A stretch of DNA of 64,000 nt from positions 1,612,001 through 1,676,000 of the forward strand of contig JAWNGF010000012.1 of the NCBI GenBank assembly GCA_037039685.1, in the 5' to 3' direction. Every line of letters starts with the position of its first letter. Within the stretch, counting starts at the first letter, position 1. Shown here in pieces: positions 42,939 to 55,132 of the stretch. The notes under the pieces are model-generated. The model did not search any database. It saw only the letters and a program-made list of their open reading frames with translations, and was not told the DNA's origin. A program made the translations under genes and the position numbers. The stretch comes from Ceratobasidium sp. AG-K (taxonomy: Eukaryota; Basidiomycota; Agaricomycetes; Cantharellales; Ceratobasidiaceae).

Positions 42939-45855
42939 ATGGACTCGACTACCAGCGAGAAACACAGGTCCCGGCACCACGCTGATTCTGACGACGAACA
43001 CCGGTCCAAGAAACGCAAAAAAGAAAAAGACCACAAGAAGAGTGGTGATAGGGAGCATCGAAAAGACAGGGACAGGGAGAGCAGGGGGGACCGGGATCGA
43101 GAACATAAGAAGGACAAGCACCGCAAGCACAAGTCTAAAGACAAGGACCGTGGCATCAAGGTGGTTGACGATGATAGTGGGGAGGATATTTGGGTAGAAA
43201 AGAATATTGACGGTGATGGCGATGCGGTAAGTCTGGCCCTGCCCCTCGTGAACATTCCACTCTGATTCGTGTGAAAGGCGGTCACGTCTGGCATACCCAC
43301 AGCTGAAAGCCTGTCTCTCACTTCGAACGCCTCCAATGTCCCCCCTGGTGCTCGCGAACCTCCATCCAACGTCCAAACCACACAAACCAAACTTCAACGC
43401 GACGAATGGATGTTGCTTGATCCCAGCACTCCCACTGTTCCGGTTGGAACCCCCTCTCGCCCTCCAGACCGTGCAGTAGTTCAAACTGCAGACGAAATGA
43501 CGGATGGGTTTGGGGAAGAGGTTCGGAACATGCGAACTCTTGGTGGCGGAGTCGACTTTTTCAGTTCGCTGGGGACTGAACATCGAAAAAAGCCACCTCC
43601 GAAAGACTCCAACGAAAAGGTATGTTAGAAAACTGGATGATAGGTCATCTCACTAATCTCTTATTCTTAGCCTCGTATGTCTGATCGTGAGATGAACCGG
43701 GAGCCTGAACCTGAGGCCCCTCCCAAGGGACCACCTCAGCCCGGCTCTGCGGGCTCTCAGTGGAGAATGCTCAAAGTCAAACGAACATACCAAGAGGCCG
43801 AGGATGACGGGCGTCCTCTCGACGATGTATGTGTATTCCTTTGAGTATCGAGCTGGCCATCCTGAATCCTTCTTCTAGGTCATTCGCGACCGCTGGGACT
43901 CGTGGGAGTACTGGGAAGCTGCACTCGCGGAACGCAAGTGGCTGGATGATCGCTCTTCTTCCGTGCCTCAGCGATCTGGATCTGCTCCACGCGGCACTGG
44001 CTCTGGCGGAGGTGAACGATACATGTTCAACACACCCACGGCGGACCTGTCTCGATCGTCTTCTCGCAACTCGTTCCGGAAACCTGGAGACAGCGCGCCG
44101 CCCACACCTGGCGCGGGGCCTGGGACAGGAGCCAACGCAACTCCGGCATTCAAAGGTCGAGTCGACGCACTCAAGGGAGCGCCGAAACCTGCCTTGGGGG
44201 AAATTCGGCCCGGGCTACAGTCCCCCAAACCGAGCACACCTATTCCGACCGTGTTGGCGCCTTCGCTGCCATCTCAAGACAAGGGTAAAGGCAAGAAGGC
44301 TGGCATGTCCCCATCCGGGCTGAATAAGCTCCAGGCCAAGGCACTACGCGCCAAGTTGATGGGCGGGGACGATGCGGATCGGTTGCAGGCCGAGTATGAT
44401 GAAGCCGTGCGAGCAGCTGCTGGCGGAGCAAGCGGAGATGAAGACGAGGAGGAGACAAGGGTAGAGGCGTTGCCCACGATGGACGGACACGGGCGGCTGT
44501 ACGACGTTGGGACTGGCAAGGGCGACCAAGGACCTGTGCTTCCCGGAAATAGGAAAAAGAGAGAAAACGTTCGCTTTCATTTTCTCTTCTCCTATAAGCG
44601 TACTGAATCTAAGCAACGCAGTTCGAAACTCGCGATCCCAAGACTGGCGAGTTACTCCGCATCAATGCCGATGACGATACCCAAACTCTGGCGGATCTTT
44701 TACGGGAGGAGCGCCTCGGTGGGGGCCCATCGGATCAAAAGAACTTGGATGCAGCGCTGGCTGGAGCCATCGCCCGGGATGGCAAGTATCAAGACGATCT
44801 CGACTACGTCGACGAGAATGCTGAGCGGTTGGCGAGGCGAAAGATGAAGAGCGATGCTATGAAGCGGCAGTTCGCCATTCAAGGTCTGTCGATGTATAGT
44901 GTGATCTGCCCTGGCTGATTGTGGGGTTAAGATTATGCTAAAACTCAAAAGGTTCTGGCCTCATGTGTGTACTGCCCGGGAAATGCTACGGACGAGATGG
45001 CCCCACCCCGAGCTGGTGTAATTGCCATGGGTACGCGGGTCTACCTCGCTTGTACGCCGAACGAGGAGCTCGTGCCTGGGCACTGTCATATCGTTCCCCT
45101 TCAACACATGTTGAGTATGCTCGAGGGCGACGACGATGTCTGGGAAGAGGTCAAGGTAAGCCAACCCTTAATTCCCTTGGCCAGCGCTGACGAGTCAATG
45201 TAGAACTTCATGAAGTGCCTTATGCGAATGTTTGCCGAAGAAGACAAGGGTGTCGTATTCTACGAGACACTCATGTCACTGCGAGCTCAGAAACACACGG
45301 TGATCGAATGCGTCCCTGTTCCACGAGAGCACTTTACTGAACTACCCGCCTACTTCCGGGTACGTATCCTCACCCGTTATAAAAACCTTACTTATCTATT
45401 CCGACGCAGGAATCAATTCTCGCTTCCGAGTCGGAATGGTCCCAACACAAAAAGCTAATCGATTTCTCAAAGCGGCCGGGAGGTTTCCGGCGTGCAATGG
45501 TGCCTAACCTTCCATACTTTATGGTGCAATGGGACTACAAAGGCGAGCAAGGGTATGGGCACGTCATCGAGGGTCGCGATATGGCAGACGATCCGGACGG
45601 AGATGTGGACGAGGGTGACAAGGGTGGCGGACAATTCCCTTGGTGCGTTTCGCATTCTAGTCCGCAGGAGGATGATTAACATATGTTGGCTTCAGGTATT
45701 TCGCCGCCGAGATTATTGGCAATATTTTAGATGTCGAACCTCGTCGGTGGAGGAGGCCTCGGAAGGAGGATTTTAGGATGAACGATCGACGGGTCGAGGT
45801 GTTCAAGCAAAAGTTTGATAAATATGATTGGACGAAAATGCTAGCTCAGTCGTAG
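42939..45855 (+). CDS. cwf19: CWF19-like spliceosome-associated / lariat-debranching cofactor
   Basis: This is a conserved pre-mRNA-splicing protein that associates with late spliceosomes; the yeast homologue Drn1 helps debranch introns. The N-terminus is a charged Arg/Lys/Asp/Ser region (KHRSRHHADSDDEHRSKKRK). The middle has MLKVKRTYQEAEDDGR, VIRDRWDSWEYWEAAL and a Pro/Gly-rich stretch. The C-terminal CwfJ_C_1 domain follows (VLASCVYCPGN, PGHCHIVPLQHMLSM with the HIT-like His cluster, NFMKCLMRMFAEEDKGVVFYET, EHFTELPAYFR). CwfJ_C_2 is seen as KRPGGFRRAMVPNLPYFMV and GQFPW|YFAAEIIGNILDVEPRRWR. The ORF ends at TAG 45,853-45,855. Eight or so short introns keep frame throughout. Housekeeping gene with all expected blocks present. 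Confidence 0.92.
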
Positions 45856-45974
45856 GCGATACAATATGCACCATGTAGTTTTACGTATCTAGACGACCGT
45901 TGGCTCTGTTCTGCAGTAGGATCGTGTAACAAGAAATGACATTTCGCCTAGGCCACATACGTGCGAGATGCAAT

Positions 45975-46610
45975 CTAAGATTTTGGCTTCTTGGCTGCAA
46001 AGAGAGGGTGAGATAAGAACGAAACTAAGTGCAAACACTTACCTCCGTACTTGCTTCGCGACACTCGTCTGTTTGGTACCCCACCAAAGTCCAGTGCACC
46101 TCGGACAATTTTATACCTATCCCCCATGTGAGAAGCTAACTTGCTGTTGCTCGTCAATACTCACCTGACACCCGGCAAATCCTGTGTTCGCCCACCGCGT
46201 ATCAGCACGACACTGTGTTCCTGCAAATTGTGTCCCTCTCCTTGGATGTACGCCAGCGTCGTTTTGCCATTGGTCAGCTTCACACGCGCAAACTTTCGTT
46301 TGGCTGAGTTGGGTTTCTTGGGCTTCATAACGCCTACGTGGGCACAGACACCTTTGCGCTGTGGGCAATTGTTCAGTGCTGGTGCTTTTGTACGTGGCTT
46401 GGACGATTTGCGAGCTCCGCGCATAACTTGGTTAAGAGTTGCGAGCGTGGGGGAGGTTGTATGGATCTCGCGAGGACATAGCAATTGTCGAGTGGCTAAC
46501 AGAGAAGCCTGGGAACTGATTTGGCTTGTACGTACGACATTCCTGGCCGCGAACGAAGGAGTCGAGCGCAGAGAGAGAGCCCCGAGTCGAGCAACTAGAG
46601 ATGCTGCCAT
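45975..46610 (-). CDS. mrps12: Mitochondrial small ribosomal subunit protein uS12m
   Basis: This protein lies at the decoding centre of the mitochondrial ribosome. The start at 46,610 ([20 protein letters not shown]) gives a basic, Ser/Arg/Ala-rich mitochondrial presequence; the mature S12 begins at [13 protein letters not shown]. Conserved S12 blocks follow: [73 protein letters not shown] and a short last exon ending KKPKS at TAG 45,977-45,975. The conserved Pro-Lys-Lys-Pro-Asn-Ser loop at the A-site is intact. It faces NSE2 head-to-head with only 80 bp between start codons. Confidence 0.94.
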
Positions 46611-46690
46611 CGTCGATCGCTCTGTGCGGTAAGCGCCGACCCTGAATCTCATCGAACTAAGCGCTGAGCCTCTCGACCTCCGCCACCACC
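46611..46690. promoter_or_regulatory. Compact bidirectional promoter, uS12m / NSE2
   Basis: Only 80 bp separate two outward-facing start codons, so the genes must share core promoter sequence. There is no clear TATA box. Confidence 0.6.
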
Positions 46691-47940
46691 ATGTCGCGTC
46701 GAATCAAAGCCGAGAAAGGCGCACGCGAATCAACAGCACACAGATTTCAGAGAACAGGCCCAGAGGATGTGACGATGGCCGAACCACGCGACGAAGCGCC
46801 GGAGGACGACGAGGCAGCAGAGTTGGAGCGTGTTCTCGCCACCATCGCCAATTACCCCGACCAACCTCTCGACGCGGGACAAGAGGCCAAGTTGCGAATG
46901 GCAGCCTCGGAAATCAGTGCGCACAACAACCTGTATGAACCTGTATTTGAGGACCTACAAGAAACAGCGACCATGCTAGCCGAGGCTATCCCCGCCGGAG
47001 AGAATGTGTTTGAAAATGAGGTAAGTGAATTGGGCCGGGAAGAGATAAAGACTGACCATGCGTCTAGGAAATGATTAGGATTCGCGAGTCTTTGTTAAAG
47101 CTAATTGATAAGCAACACATGGCCGAGCTGTATGTCGACGCATTAGACACAGATGTGAGGAAGCCAGTCGCCGCAGGACGTCCTATCGTAAGTAAAAACG
47201 ACAGGGTTGATGGTTCCGTGTCTAATGTTCTATGAACACACTAGGTGGACACCGTCTCTGTTTTTGACGAGGGTGTCGAAAAACGGTCGGATACCTACCA
47301 ATCTCAAACTGCTCGCCAAAAATACCTCAAGGCTAAACCTTTTGGGACCTTTGTTGAGGGAGTATGGGTTAGTCCTACCTCATATTATCCGACATTCGAG
47401 CGTCGCCCATGCACTTTGTAACAGGAAGCCTATCATCCTGATGAAGGTAGACCCGCAATTACCGAGTTCCTCCCTCGAGGCGAGTCCTATTCATGGGTAC
47501 CGTGTCTAGATCTAACTTTCTTGACAGAGGCTGGAGACGTGGAGGATTCGGACGAGGAAATGGAGGTCGGAGGAGTGACTCAGGACTACAAGTGCCCTCT
47601 AACTCTTCAAATATACACCGACCCTCTGACTTCGTACGTACATCTTGCTCCTCCCACTTCTCCGTATTCATCATTCTATTTCAAGGACTGTTTGTGGCCA
47701 TTCCTTTACCGCCAACGCAATCCGGGAATATGTACGGAATAACGACAAGTGCCCCGCTCAGGGTAGGTATACCCTGTCCAGTCAACGCACTCGACTCATC
47801 ACTGGCTTGTAGGTTGCGATGCAAAGATCTCTTCCGCTGTGCTCAAGCAGGATAAAGCTTTGGCAAAGAAGGCTCAGGCGGCCAAACGCCGCGCTCAACG
47901 AGACGAGGAGGACGACGATGACGACGATATTGACGATTAA
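46691..47940 (+). CDS. nse2: NSE2/MMS21-type E3 SUMO ligase of the SMC5-SMC6 complex
   Basis: This subunit of the SMC5/6 complex directs SUMO conjugation in DNA repair. The N-terminal half is helical and acidic ([19 protein letters not shown], the coiled-coil arm that would bind SMC5). The C-terminal zf-Nse SP-RING is assembled over three exons: [54 protein letters not shown], which contains the Cys-His-Cys-Cys zinc ligands expected of this RING variant. The acidic tail [12 protein letters not shown] ends at TAA 47,938-47,940. Introns: GTACGT donor near 47,636; GTAGGT donor near 47,762. It is divergent from uS12m. Confidence 0.88.
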
Positions 47941-48171
47941 GGACTAATGCGGGTTTCGTCCACTGAGCTCACTTCGTATTTATGCAGGCTTTGGTCGACT
48001 ATACGATTTCCTTAGCCTCATGTATAATGCCCCTTACGTGTACAATGATAGTTCAGCCATGACTTATTCCCCTCATATGAGTCTTCTGGCGTTTGTGGTG
48101 ATCAATGGAACTATTGAATTCGGCGTCACCAACAGCAGCCTGGATTCATCCACAAATTAACAATACAGCAG
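47941..48171. other. Convergent 3' flanks of NSE2 and VMA6
   Basis: A 231-bp convergent spacer containing both 3' UTRs. Confidence 0.5.
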
Positions 48172-49435
48172 TTAGAAAGTAGGGATAAAGTCCTGGATCC
48201 TGTCCCGTGCGTCTTGAGCGATGCATTCCGCAATCCATGTTATGCTGCGGATCTCCTGCTCCTTGAGTTTGACATAGCTGTAAAATACGCCATACTGGAA
48301 CTGTTGCAAGAAGGAAAGCTTGTTGAAGTGCACCTCGGTCGCAAAGAAACGATCCTCTAGCGATGACGCGCCATCGTCGTCCGCACGACCATTCCCGCCC
48401 GCACCTGATGGATCGAAGAACGAGCGGTAATCAGGAACAAAGTCGCACACGGCCTTGACGGCTTCGATTTCATCTGCCTTGGCGAGTTGGTTGTTTCCAG
48501 CAGGGAATAGCTTGCCGATCGTCGGGAACAGCTTGGCGCGCTGCTCTTTGGACAGATCGGTGCCAAACGAGTTGATGGTGATATTAATAGTGCGTCGGTC
48601 GGCCTCGAAGCTGAGAATGCGGTCCATAACTTCAGCTGTTGGCCCACCAAGGGACTGGGTATAGGCATGGAAGTCTTCAAGGTAAGCCTTGTAAAGCGTG
48701 TTGCGGATGATTTCAATGTTGAGATCATCCAAGTCGGACGCAGAAAGACAATCACGGAAATACGGTGCTATCATAGCGTTAGAAACGTGATTTCAAAGCA
48801 ACATAAATGACGTACCTAGAGGCGTTTCGACCAGCACGGTATGGTACAGCTCCTCTACTGTAGTAGCAACGCAAAGAGCCGGCATGGTATCGAATACTCC
48901 TAGCGGGTGACACCTCTGAAGTAGTTCGTTGGTGTTTCGTTCGTGCAGAGTTCCGGTGATGAGCAACACGACGTTGTCAATCATGTAGGCATAACTGAGG
49001 AAAACATTAGCACATGAATCGGGTAACCATAAACAAGACGCACGTCATGTACTCGAAGAACTTGCTGAGTGGCTCGACCGCATTGTTGCGTAAATAGTTG
49101 AACTGGTCGACAAGCACTTGAGTGGCCTTTTCTGCAATGGTGGACGTGGAAATGGGAAGTGGTTCATTGGCGAGGAAATTGCCATAGTCAGTGGCAGCAA
49201 GCTGCATTCGAAAGTCTAGAGAGATACGTGAATGCTAGTCACTTCCTGTGAATTTATTGGTGCACCTTCCAACGATTCACATTGAGTCAAGTTCGCGTAT
49301 TGGCTTTGCGTAAGCAAACCAGCCTTGTATCCTCGTAGCACACCCTCCAAGAATCCACCAGAGACCTATTAGAGTGTTTCAGCGTGCTCAGGTATATAAT
49401 TTTACAGAACTCACGTTAAAGAACAAAGCCTCCAT
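48172..49435 (-). CDS. vma6: V-type proton ATPase subunit d (V0)
   Basis: This stalk subunit links V1 and V0 of the vacuolar proton pump. The first exon is MEALFFN, then [132 protein letters not shown] and the C-terminal [47 protein letters not shown]. The length and blocks match the family along the whole protein, and it is surely functional. A perfect TCACGTGA lies 43 bp upstream of the start codon. Confidence 0.94.
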
Positions 49436-49477
49436 TAAAGCTGCGGTGGTGGTCGATACACAAGTGATGGGGGAGAG

Positions 49478-49485
49478 TCACGTGA
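49478..49485. promoter_or_regulatory. TCACGTGA E-box upstream of VMA6
   Basis: A full 8-bp palindrome TCACGTGA, 43 bp from the VMA6 start codon. It is the best match to the Cbf1-type site in this window. Confidence 0.55.
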
Positions 49486-49792
49486 TACCTGTCCTGCTAT
49501 GCTTACATAACACTACAAACAAATTAAGTATAGCGCTGACACTATCTGAATTTGGTCATATGGCTCACCAAGGCGACTTCCTACGAAACCTAACTGAGTT
49601 GGAACCCAGGGACCTCGGGATCACCCTTGAACGAACTCACTAGCCGTACACCCATCCCCGGACGTACAGTAAGCTTTGATACCTACTAGTGCAAGGCCAA
49701 TTAATTTAGCTCGAAGACCGGCCATTAGTAGACGGAAAGTTTTTTCATTCTACCTCTTTGGACCGCTCTCAGTGAATGACATTACTAACTTG

Positions 49793-49809
49793 TGTGTGTG
49801 TGTGTGTGT
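49793..49809. repeat. TG dinucleotide microsatellite
   Basis: About eight TG units. Short and possibly polymorphic. Confidence 0.85.
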
Positions 49810-50459
49810 TTAGAAGGGTATTCTCCACAGCGTAGCGACGAATACCTACGCGCCTCAATATTTGCGGACATTATAGTCTTCGTGCATCTAGACCTAGGCT
49901 TTGAGATCCCTACTGTGAATCAGTTAGACTTCTATCACGCAGATCTTAAAGTTAAGTCTGTCCAGCTGATGCTCCGGCCTGTAAAATGGCTCTAGGTGGG
50001 AAAATGCATTGGCGGCATCGCGTTAACTTGTCCTTGAATGGATCAGAGTGCGCTCCAAGGGGGGCTTAAGAACCAGCTGTAAGTCCCGAGCAAACGTGAA
50101 ACGAAATCATGAAGGCCCTAAATCAGCGCAATAACATACCTAACATATATGCGCTTGATTTATCTATATACATCGAGAGATAGCCCAATGAGTTGTAGAG
50201 CGCCTGTTGGGTGCAGGAGCTGATTGGAATCACGCGAGGGGACGTGGAAAATAAGCACGTGCTCGCATCTTCCGCACTCGTCCTGGATCATGTGCGTGTG
50301 CAGCCTGGCGAATGACTCACCCGTCGAGATTACAATATAAAGGCGACAAGCAGTGACTCAGCTCATACACCTCTCAACCAACACTCATCTAAAGTATTGT
50401 CCTCCGTTTTTAACCAGCATGCCAGTAACTGAGGATTCCATTTCTCCTCTGTACTAGGC

Positions 50460-51454
50460 ATGGAAACGCGGAAGAGAAAGTTTATGCAAGTTGATGTCTT
50501 TCCTTCCGTTCTTCCACTTTCCGGAAACCCGGTCGCGGTAGTGCTCGACTCAGAGGGTCTATCGGCGGAAACGATGCAAAAATTCGCCATATGGACCAAT
50601 CTGTCCGAGACTACCTTCGTTCTGCCCCCGACAGATCCTAGAGCCGACTATAAGCTACAAATCTTTACGACGATCCATGAACTCCCATTTGCAGGGCATC
50701 CTACCCTCGGAAGCTGCAGGGCATGGCTTGAAAGCGGGGGCAAGCCTAAAAAACAAGGCGTAATAGTTCAAGAGTGTGGAATTGGGCTGGTCACAATCAT
50801 TTTGGACCCCTCTAGTAATCTCCTGAGCTTTGCAGCTCCAGACTTTCTTCGTGAAGGTGAAGTTTCGGCTGCTGACCTCAAGCACATGTGTGATGCAATG
50901 GGAATCAGCACCGGCGAGGTACTAGCCAGTCGGTGGATTGACAACGGACCAGGGTGGGCGGGCTTACTGCTCAAGTCTGCAAATAATGTCATTGCAATCA
51001 AAACGGACAAGATTACTCAAGGAAAAGGAATCAATTGGGGTGTTATCGGGGCCTATGAGAAAGGCCAAGATCGAGTCCAGCAAGCTCTCAAGGGCGATGC
51101 AAGTATATCAGAACCACCCGAGCAGGACGATTCGCCCCACTTTGAACTGCGGGCATTCGTTCCAAGAGAGACTTTAGTTGAAGATCCAGTGACCGGGAGT
51201 CTCAAGTAAGTTGGGAAGGTTGGTGTATGCGTGCCGAATTTCGTTTGATTGAGCAAATCCTTTGCAGCGCAGGTGTCGGGAAATGGCTGATCTCGGCTGG
51301 AATTGCACCGCAAAAATACATTGCCAGCCAAGGAACTTGCTTGGGAAGGCAAGGTCGTATTTATGTTTCGGCCGACACTGCCTTGGCAAGAGGTGGAGAA
51401 GTTTGGGTTGGAGGCAACACTCGGGTTTGCATTACTGGGGATGTTGTACTGTGA
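50460..51454 (+). CDS. PhzF-family isomerase/epimerase-like enzyme
   Basis: It has the diaminopimelate-epimerase fold of the phenazine biosynthesis PhzF family. Family blocks: MQVDVFPSVLPLSGNPVAVV, TNLSETTFVLPP with the catalytic Glu, ELPFAGHPTLGSCRAWLE, and EDPVTGSLN|AGVGKWLISAG interrupted by the single intron (GTAAGT to GCAG, about 51,207-51,269). The C-terminus has QGTCLGRQGRIYV and GGNTRVCITGDVVL and ends at TGA 51,452-51,454. It matches the usual size of about 300 residues and appears intact. Fungal members are widespread with mostly unknown substrates, and nothing nearby suggests phenazine synthesis. The start ATG 50,460 (METRKRKF) or the internal Met at MQVDVF are both possible. Confidence 0.9.
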
Positions 51455-52062
51455 TGTCTAATGTGCTAAATTGATGCCTAAGGGCAGCTGTAAATATGAT
51501 GTCGAGTTTGGCCGATTACTGAATTCTGGAAGAGCGGGAAGCGAAGTATCGATGTCAGATAATTGAGCAAACCACGTGGTCCCTGCCCACTGGCGGCAAC
51601 GACCACAATCATCTATGACCAGCAGCACGCAGTACACGCCAAGCGCAGCTAGTTCCTTGTTTGCCGCACCCTCAATGTCTGGGGAATCTTGTGTGTCAAT
51701 ATCTGAGTTCAGGATGGTCCCTCTTCTGCTCCTGGTCTAGCCGCCTGAGAAGACTCCTGTCTCTTGTCCGCCATACAAAGCCACGGTCCCTCAATTGCAA
51801 TGGCTCTGCTGCGCGTGTCGCAATCGTCAGTGGTACTGACCCGTATACGTGACCTCACCTTGGAAGGGAATATCTATTTAGCCTCTAAGTAGAGCTTCTA
51901 ATCAGAATCACGCCATCCAACGAGTCCGTTGCGACACGATTCTCGATTGCTCTTGTACTCCTCATATGACGTGCTCCTCATTACTATGCGTGGCCATCGT
52001 GTGGGCCGACCCCATAAAAGCCACTCTTAAATCCGAGGCGGGCTGTCCTCCACGTTGTAGCC
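51455..52062. other. Spacer between PhzF-family gene and MFS permease
   Basis: No gene. A CACGTG lies at 51,573-51,578. It holds the promoter of the MFS permease. Confidence 0.45.
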
Positions 52063-54503
52063 ATGGCTATCGAAGATCCTTCTCACCTGGCGGCGAAGAA
52101 ATCTGCTTCCAGTGTAGCTGATGAGAATCTGAGGGATAACGATGATGTGAATGACCGAGCGCTCATGCGGAAGGTTGATCTACAGTACGAGTCTTCTATC
52201 ACACATAACCGATCCTACTAAATCAGCGAATTAAATAAGCCCACTTCCTATATTAACCTTGTTATACTTGTTGTCCTTTTTGGACCGGTGAGTTGTATTT
52301 CTGGAGCATTTCAGGATCGCTAATTGGCATGTCTTATTAGCGCGAATATCGGGAACGCCAAGTGAGTCTCGACTTTGTGCTGCAGATCACCTGGTGCTAA
52401 TTGGGAACGGTGCAACAGGTTAGATGGTTTAACAAAAGTGAGTACCCCCCCAACCCGAGCACGCCTTCGTACCAACGTAGTGCGAAGGATATTAACGTGC
52501 AAGGCGCGAAGTACAATACCGCCCTGGGTATGCCTTCTTAGCTTAGTATTCAACTGAGAGGCTGACTGATTCTGGTTATAAGCATTGTATTTTGTGGGAT
52601 ACGTGATATGGGAGGTCCCAGCCAACATCGTACTTAAGAAATTTAACCCTAGAGTTTGGTGGGTTTGAACATACGCAGGCTCGGACACATGCACTTACGC
52701 CAGTAAAGGCTTCCCACTCTGACGCTCGCTTGGGGGATTGTTTCGATATGTCAAGGGTTTGTTAAAAATCAAGCGGGACTGTAAGTTATTGGTCTATGTG
52801 AGGGATATTCTTACTTACGACTAGAGTAGGTTTGCCGTGCGATTTTTTCTGGGAACTGCCGAGGCCGGTTTGTGAGTATAATGTCCCGCTTTCCTGATGT
52901 GTGTGATTTTACTATAGTTTCTCAGATTCCCGGGGGTAATATATGTGTTTTCCGTGTATTACAGGAGGTGTGTTCGCATTCATACTCTCCCTGTCACGCA
53001 ATTTTTATCAACAGCATGCAGACGCGAAAGACACTGGCGTGTTGCTATATTCTTTGGTGGAGCAGCCGTCTCAGGTGCCTTTGGTGGTAGGTTATGTTTT
53101 GTCATACTATTATATGCCCACGTTGGCCGACTCTAAAGGCATTCTTGCCTGGGCATTAGCAAGATGAGAGGCGTCGGTGGGCAACCTGGTTGGGCATGGT
53201 AAGCAATTCCTGTTGGATCCTAGCTCGTGCCCACATACACACTTCGTTTTCAGGATCTTTATTCTTGAAGGGATCCTCACCGTAGCCGTGGCTATCTCGG
53301 CCTACTGGCTAGTTCCTCACTGGCCGGAGAAGGCTTCATTTTTGACTCCCGAAGAAAGACATAGGCTCATAGAGCGCTTGAGACACGATTCAGCCGGAGT
53401 TACCGAGCAATTTGAATGGTACGTCAAAACCTCCAGTGCCACCAGTACACTGATGATATCGATGTTCGGGCCAATAGGCAATACGTCCGTCAGGCGCTGG
53501 GAGATCATTTGGTCTGGGCGTATGCGCTATTATTCCACGGATTCGCGTTAGTGTGGTACAGTTACTCGCCTCTGTTGAATTAACAGTTTCCCAGATTTGT
53601 GTTGTACTCGCTGTCATTGTTCTTGGTAAGTAATCCTTGTATTGTAGCTGACGTGGGGTGAAACAATTGATTTTTTCAACCTATATGCGGTAGCCTACAA
53701 TCATCGCCGGGTTGGGATATGCCTCATGGGAAGCTCAACTGCTTACCGTACCGCCATATGTACTTAGTACAGTCAGGTAAGCTTGCTTCCCCCTGGTTCA
53801 ATCGATGAGCGTCTGAAGCGCATCGTTGTTAGCATTGGAGTAACGGCCTGGCTCGCATCAATCTACAATCGACGAGCAATTTTCATCGTTTGTTCTGCCG
53901 TCGTTGGAATTGTTGGATACGTTTTATTGCTTGCAACCCACTCTGGTAATGTGTATTGGCAAACAGGTTATCTGGCAATTTGCTAAAGCGTTTCATCATG
54001 AAGCGGGTCGTCAATACGTAGGAGTTCACCTTGCATGCGTAGGTGCAAATCGCGGCTCAAAGCCAGTCGGATTGCTGACGTACGGATTCCCCAGGCTGGC
54101 GTCTATACGGGAAATGCACTGCTCCTGAGTTGGCCTGGAGGGGTAGGCCAAAGTATCAAATATGGCCTAGTGTTTAACCTGGCTTTGGCAGAATGTCGCG
54201 CCTCAAACAAAACGGGCTGTCGCAGTGGCAATGCAGATCAGCATTGGGGACCTGGGGGCAATTGCGGGTGTACTGATATACCGCCCAGAGTGGTCCGCAA
54301 ACAACTTCCGCAAGCCACATATTATCTCCATTGGGTACTTGGCCTTTGCTTTAGCTGTGGCCACATACCTCTGGATATGGATGGCACGCGAAAACCATAG
54401 GAGGGACAAACTCGAAGGAGAGCGAGAAAAGAGCATGGAAGTGAGTGCAAAAGAAAAGGTGAACCAAGGCGACCGGTATGTTGGGTGGAGATACCATACG
54501 TGA
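52063..54503 (+). CDS. MFS permease of the allantoate/Dal5 (anion:cation symporter) type, one likely frameshift
   Basis: A transporter with the ACS-family signature. Exons read MAIEDPSHLAAKKS..ALMRKVDLH, PLPILTLLYLLSFLDR|ANIGNAKLDGLTK, YNTALALYFVGYVIWEVPAN, LTLAWGIVSICQGFV, FAVRFFLGTAEAGLFPGVIY, RERHWRVAIFFGGAAVSGA, IFILEGILTVAVAISAYWLV, EKASFLTPEERHRLIERL, YVRQALGDHLVWAYALLFHG, TIIAGLGYASWEAQLLTVPP, AGVYTGNALLLSWPG, QTKRAVAVAMQISIGDLGAI and the C-terminus WMARENHRRD..GWRYHT. About fourteen introns of 50-60 nt keep frame, except at 53,151-53,153. There a run of three G, where the frame needs four, throws the exon out of register and brings a TGA soon after. This is either a real one-base deletion or a sequence error. 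Substrates of the family are allantoate, nicotinate or similar anions. Confidence 0.8.
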
Positions 54504-55132
54504 AAGCCATACATTCGTGTAGTATAGCGATCTTAAGCTAATCTAGGTCACCTAATAAGATTGGCTTCTATGACAAGTAATGGGTTAGAGTTACACCGAT
54601 TTGGCTTCCAAGGCCGAGGGCGCGATCCAGGCATTTGTAAGCAAGGCTGCACCGAAATTCAAGTTAACAACGTTAGTGTCTCGTGCTGATTGTGTGATGA
54701 TTCCGACGCAGCTGTTGCTCTCAGGGCTTCCAACTTGAAAGAACCACCCAGTGGCAAGGTCGTCAAGAATTTTACTGACCTGCACTAGGTGCGAGCATCG
54801 ATCACAAAGCAGCGTTTGTTATTCTATACGCACGCCTCCGAGGTCGGACCGCAACCGAGAGCCCAAAACGGAAGCCAAAACCACTGAAGAGCGCATTCTG
54901 AGTTTTGCATGCTCACGGTAAAGTTTCACTGGGGTTTGCCCTTGCTCGCAGTGGCTCCGGTGTGGGGTCGGGCCGCCTCATTTGAGCCCGGACGCAGATT
55001 CACCCGCTCCCGGCTGGACCCTGCGGAGATCCGATTTTGTCCCCGCTCGATTCCCACGGGTCCTCACCCAGGCTATATATGCTTTCCCAGCCGTCGACTT
55101 TCTACACTTCACAACCAATCTACTAGTCCGAC
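54504..55132. other. Intergenic region MFS-transaldolase
   Basis: A minus-strand frame at 54,591-54,785 (ends NLNFGAALLTNAW..ALEAKSV) has protein-like composition and could be the last exon of a small gene or a relic, but I find no partner exons. The right part holds the transaldolase promoter, with TATATA at 55,075-55,080. Confidence 0.45.
55075..55080 (+). promoter_or_regulatory. TATA box of transaldolase gene
   Basis: TATATA in GGCTATATATGC, about 53 bp upstream of the start codon, preceded by C-rich sequence, as expected for a highly expressed fungal gene. Confidence 0.6.

Larger units (their letters stand above)
49436..50459. other. Intergenic region VMA6-PhzF, with TG repeat
   Basis: A divergent gap of about 1 kb. 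It contains the TCACGTGA upstream of VMA6, a (TG)8 run at 49,793-49,809, a CACGTG at 50,256-50,261 and a TATA-like ATATAAAG at 50,335-50,342 before the PhzF-family gene. I see no additional gene. Confidence 0.5.

Noticed and set aside
43963..44250. Several long overlapping frames on both strands in the CWF19 and NSE2 regions
   Set aside because: They are shadows of GC-rich coding exons, with no motifs and no splice support.
50460..51454. Phenazine biosynthesis cluster around the PhzF-family gene
   Set aside because: No other phz-type gene is nearby, and single PhzF-like genes are common in fungi.
52261..52300. Apparent frameshift in the first membrane helix of the MFS gene
   Set aside because: Choosing the acceptor after AATAAG restores LPILTLLYLLSFLDR in frame, so no frameshift is needed here.
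52970..53040. Insertion in the MFS signature exon (extra residues between YYRR and ERHW)
   Set aside because: A 54-nt GT-AG intron ending GCATGCAG removes it and gives the expected YYRRRERHW.
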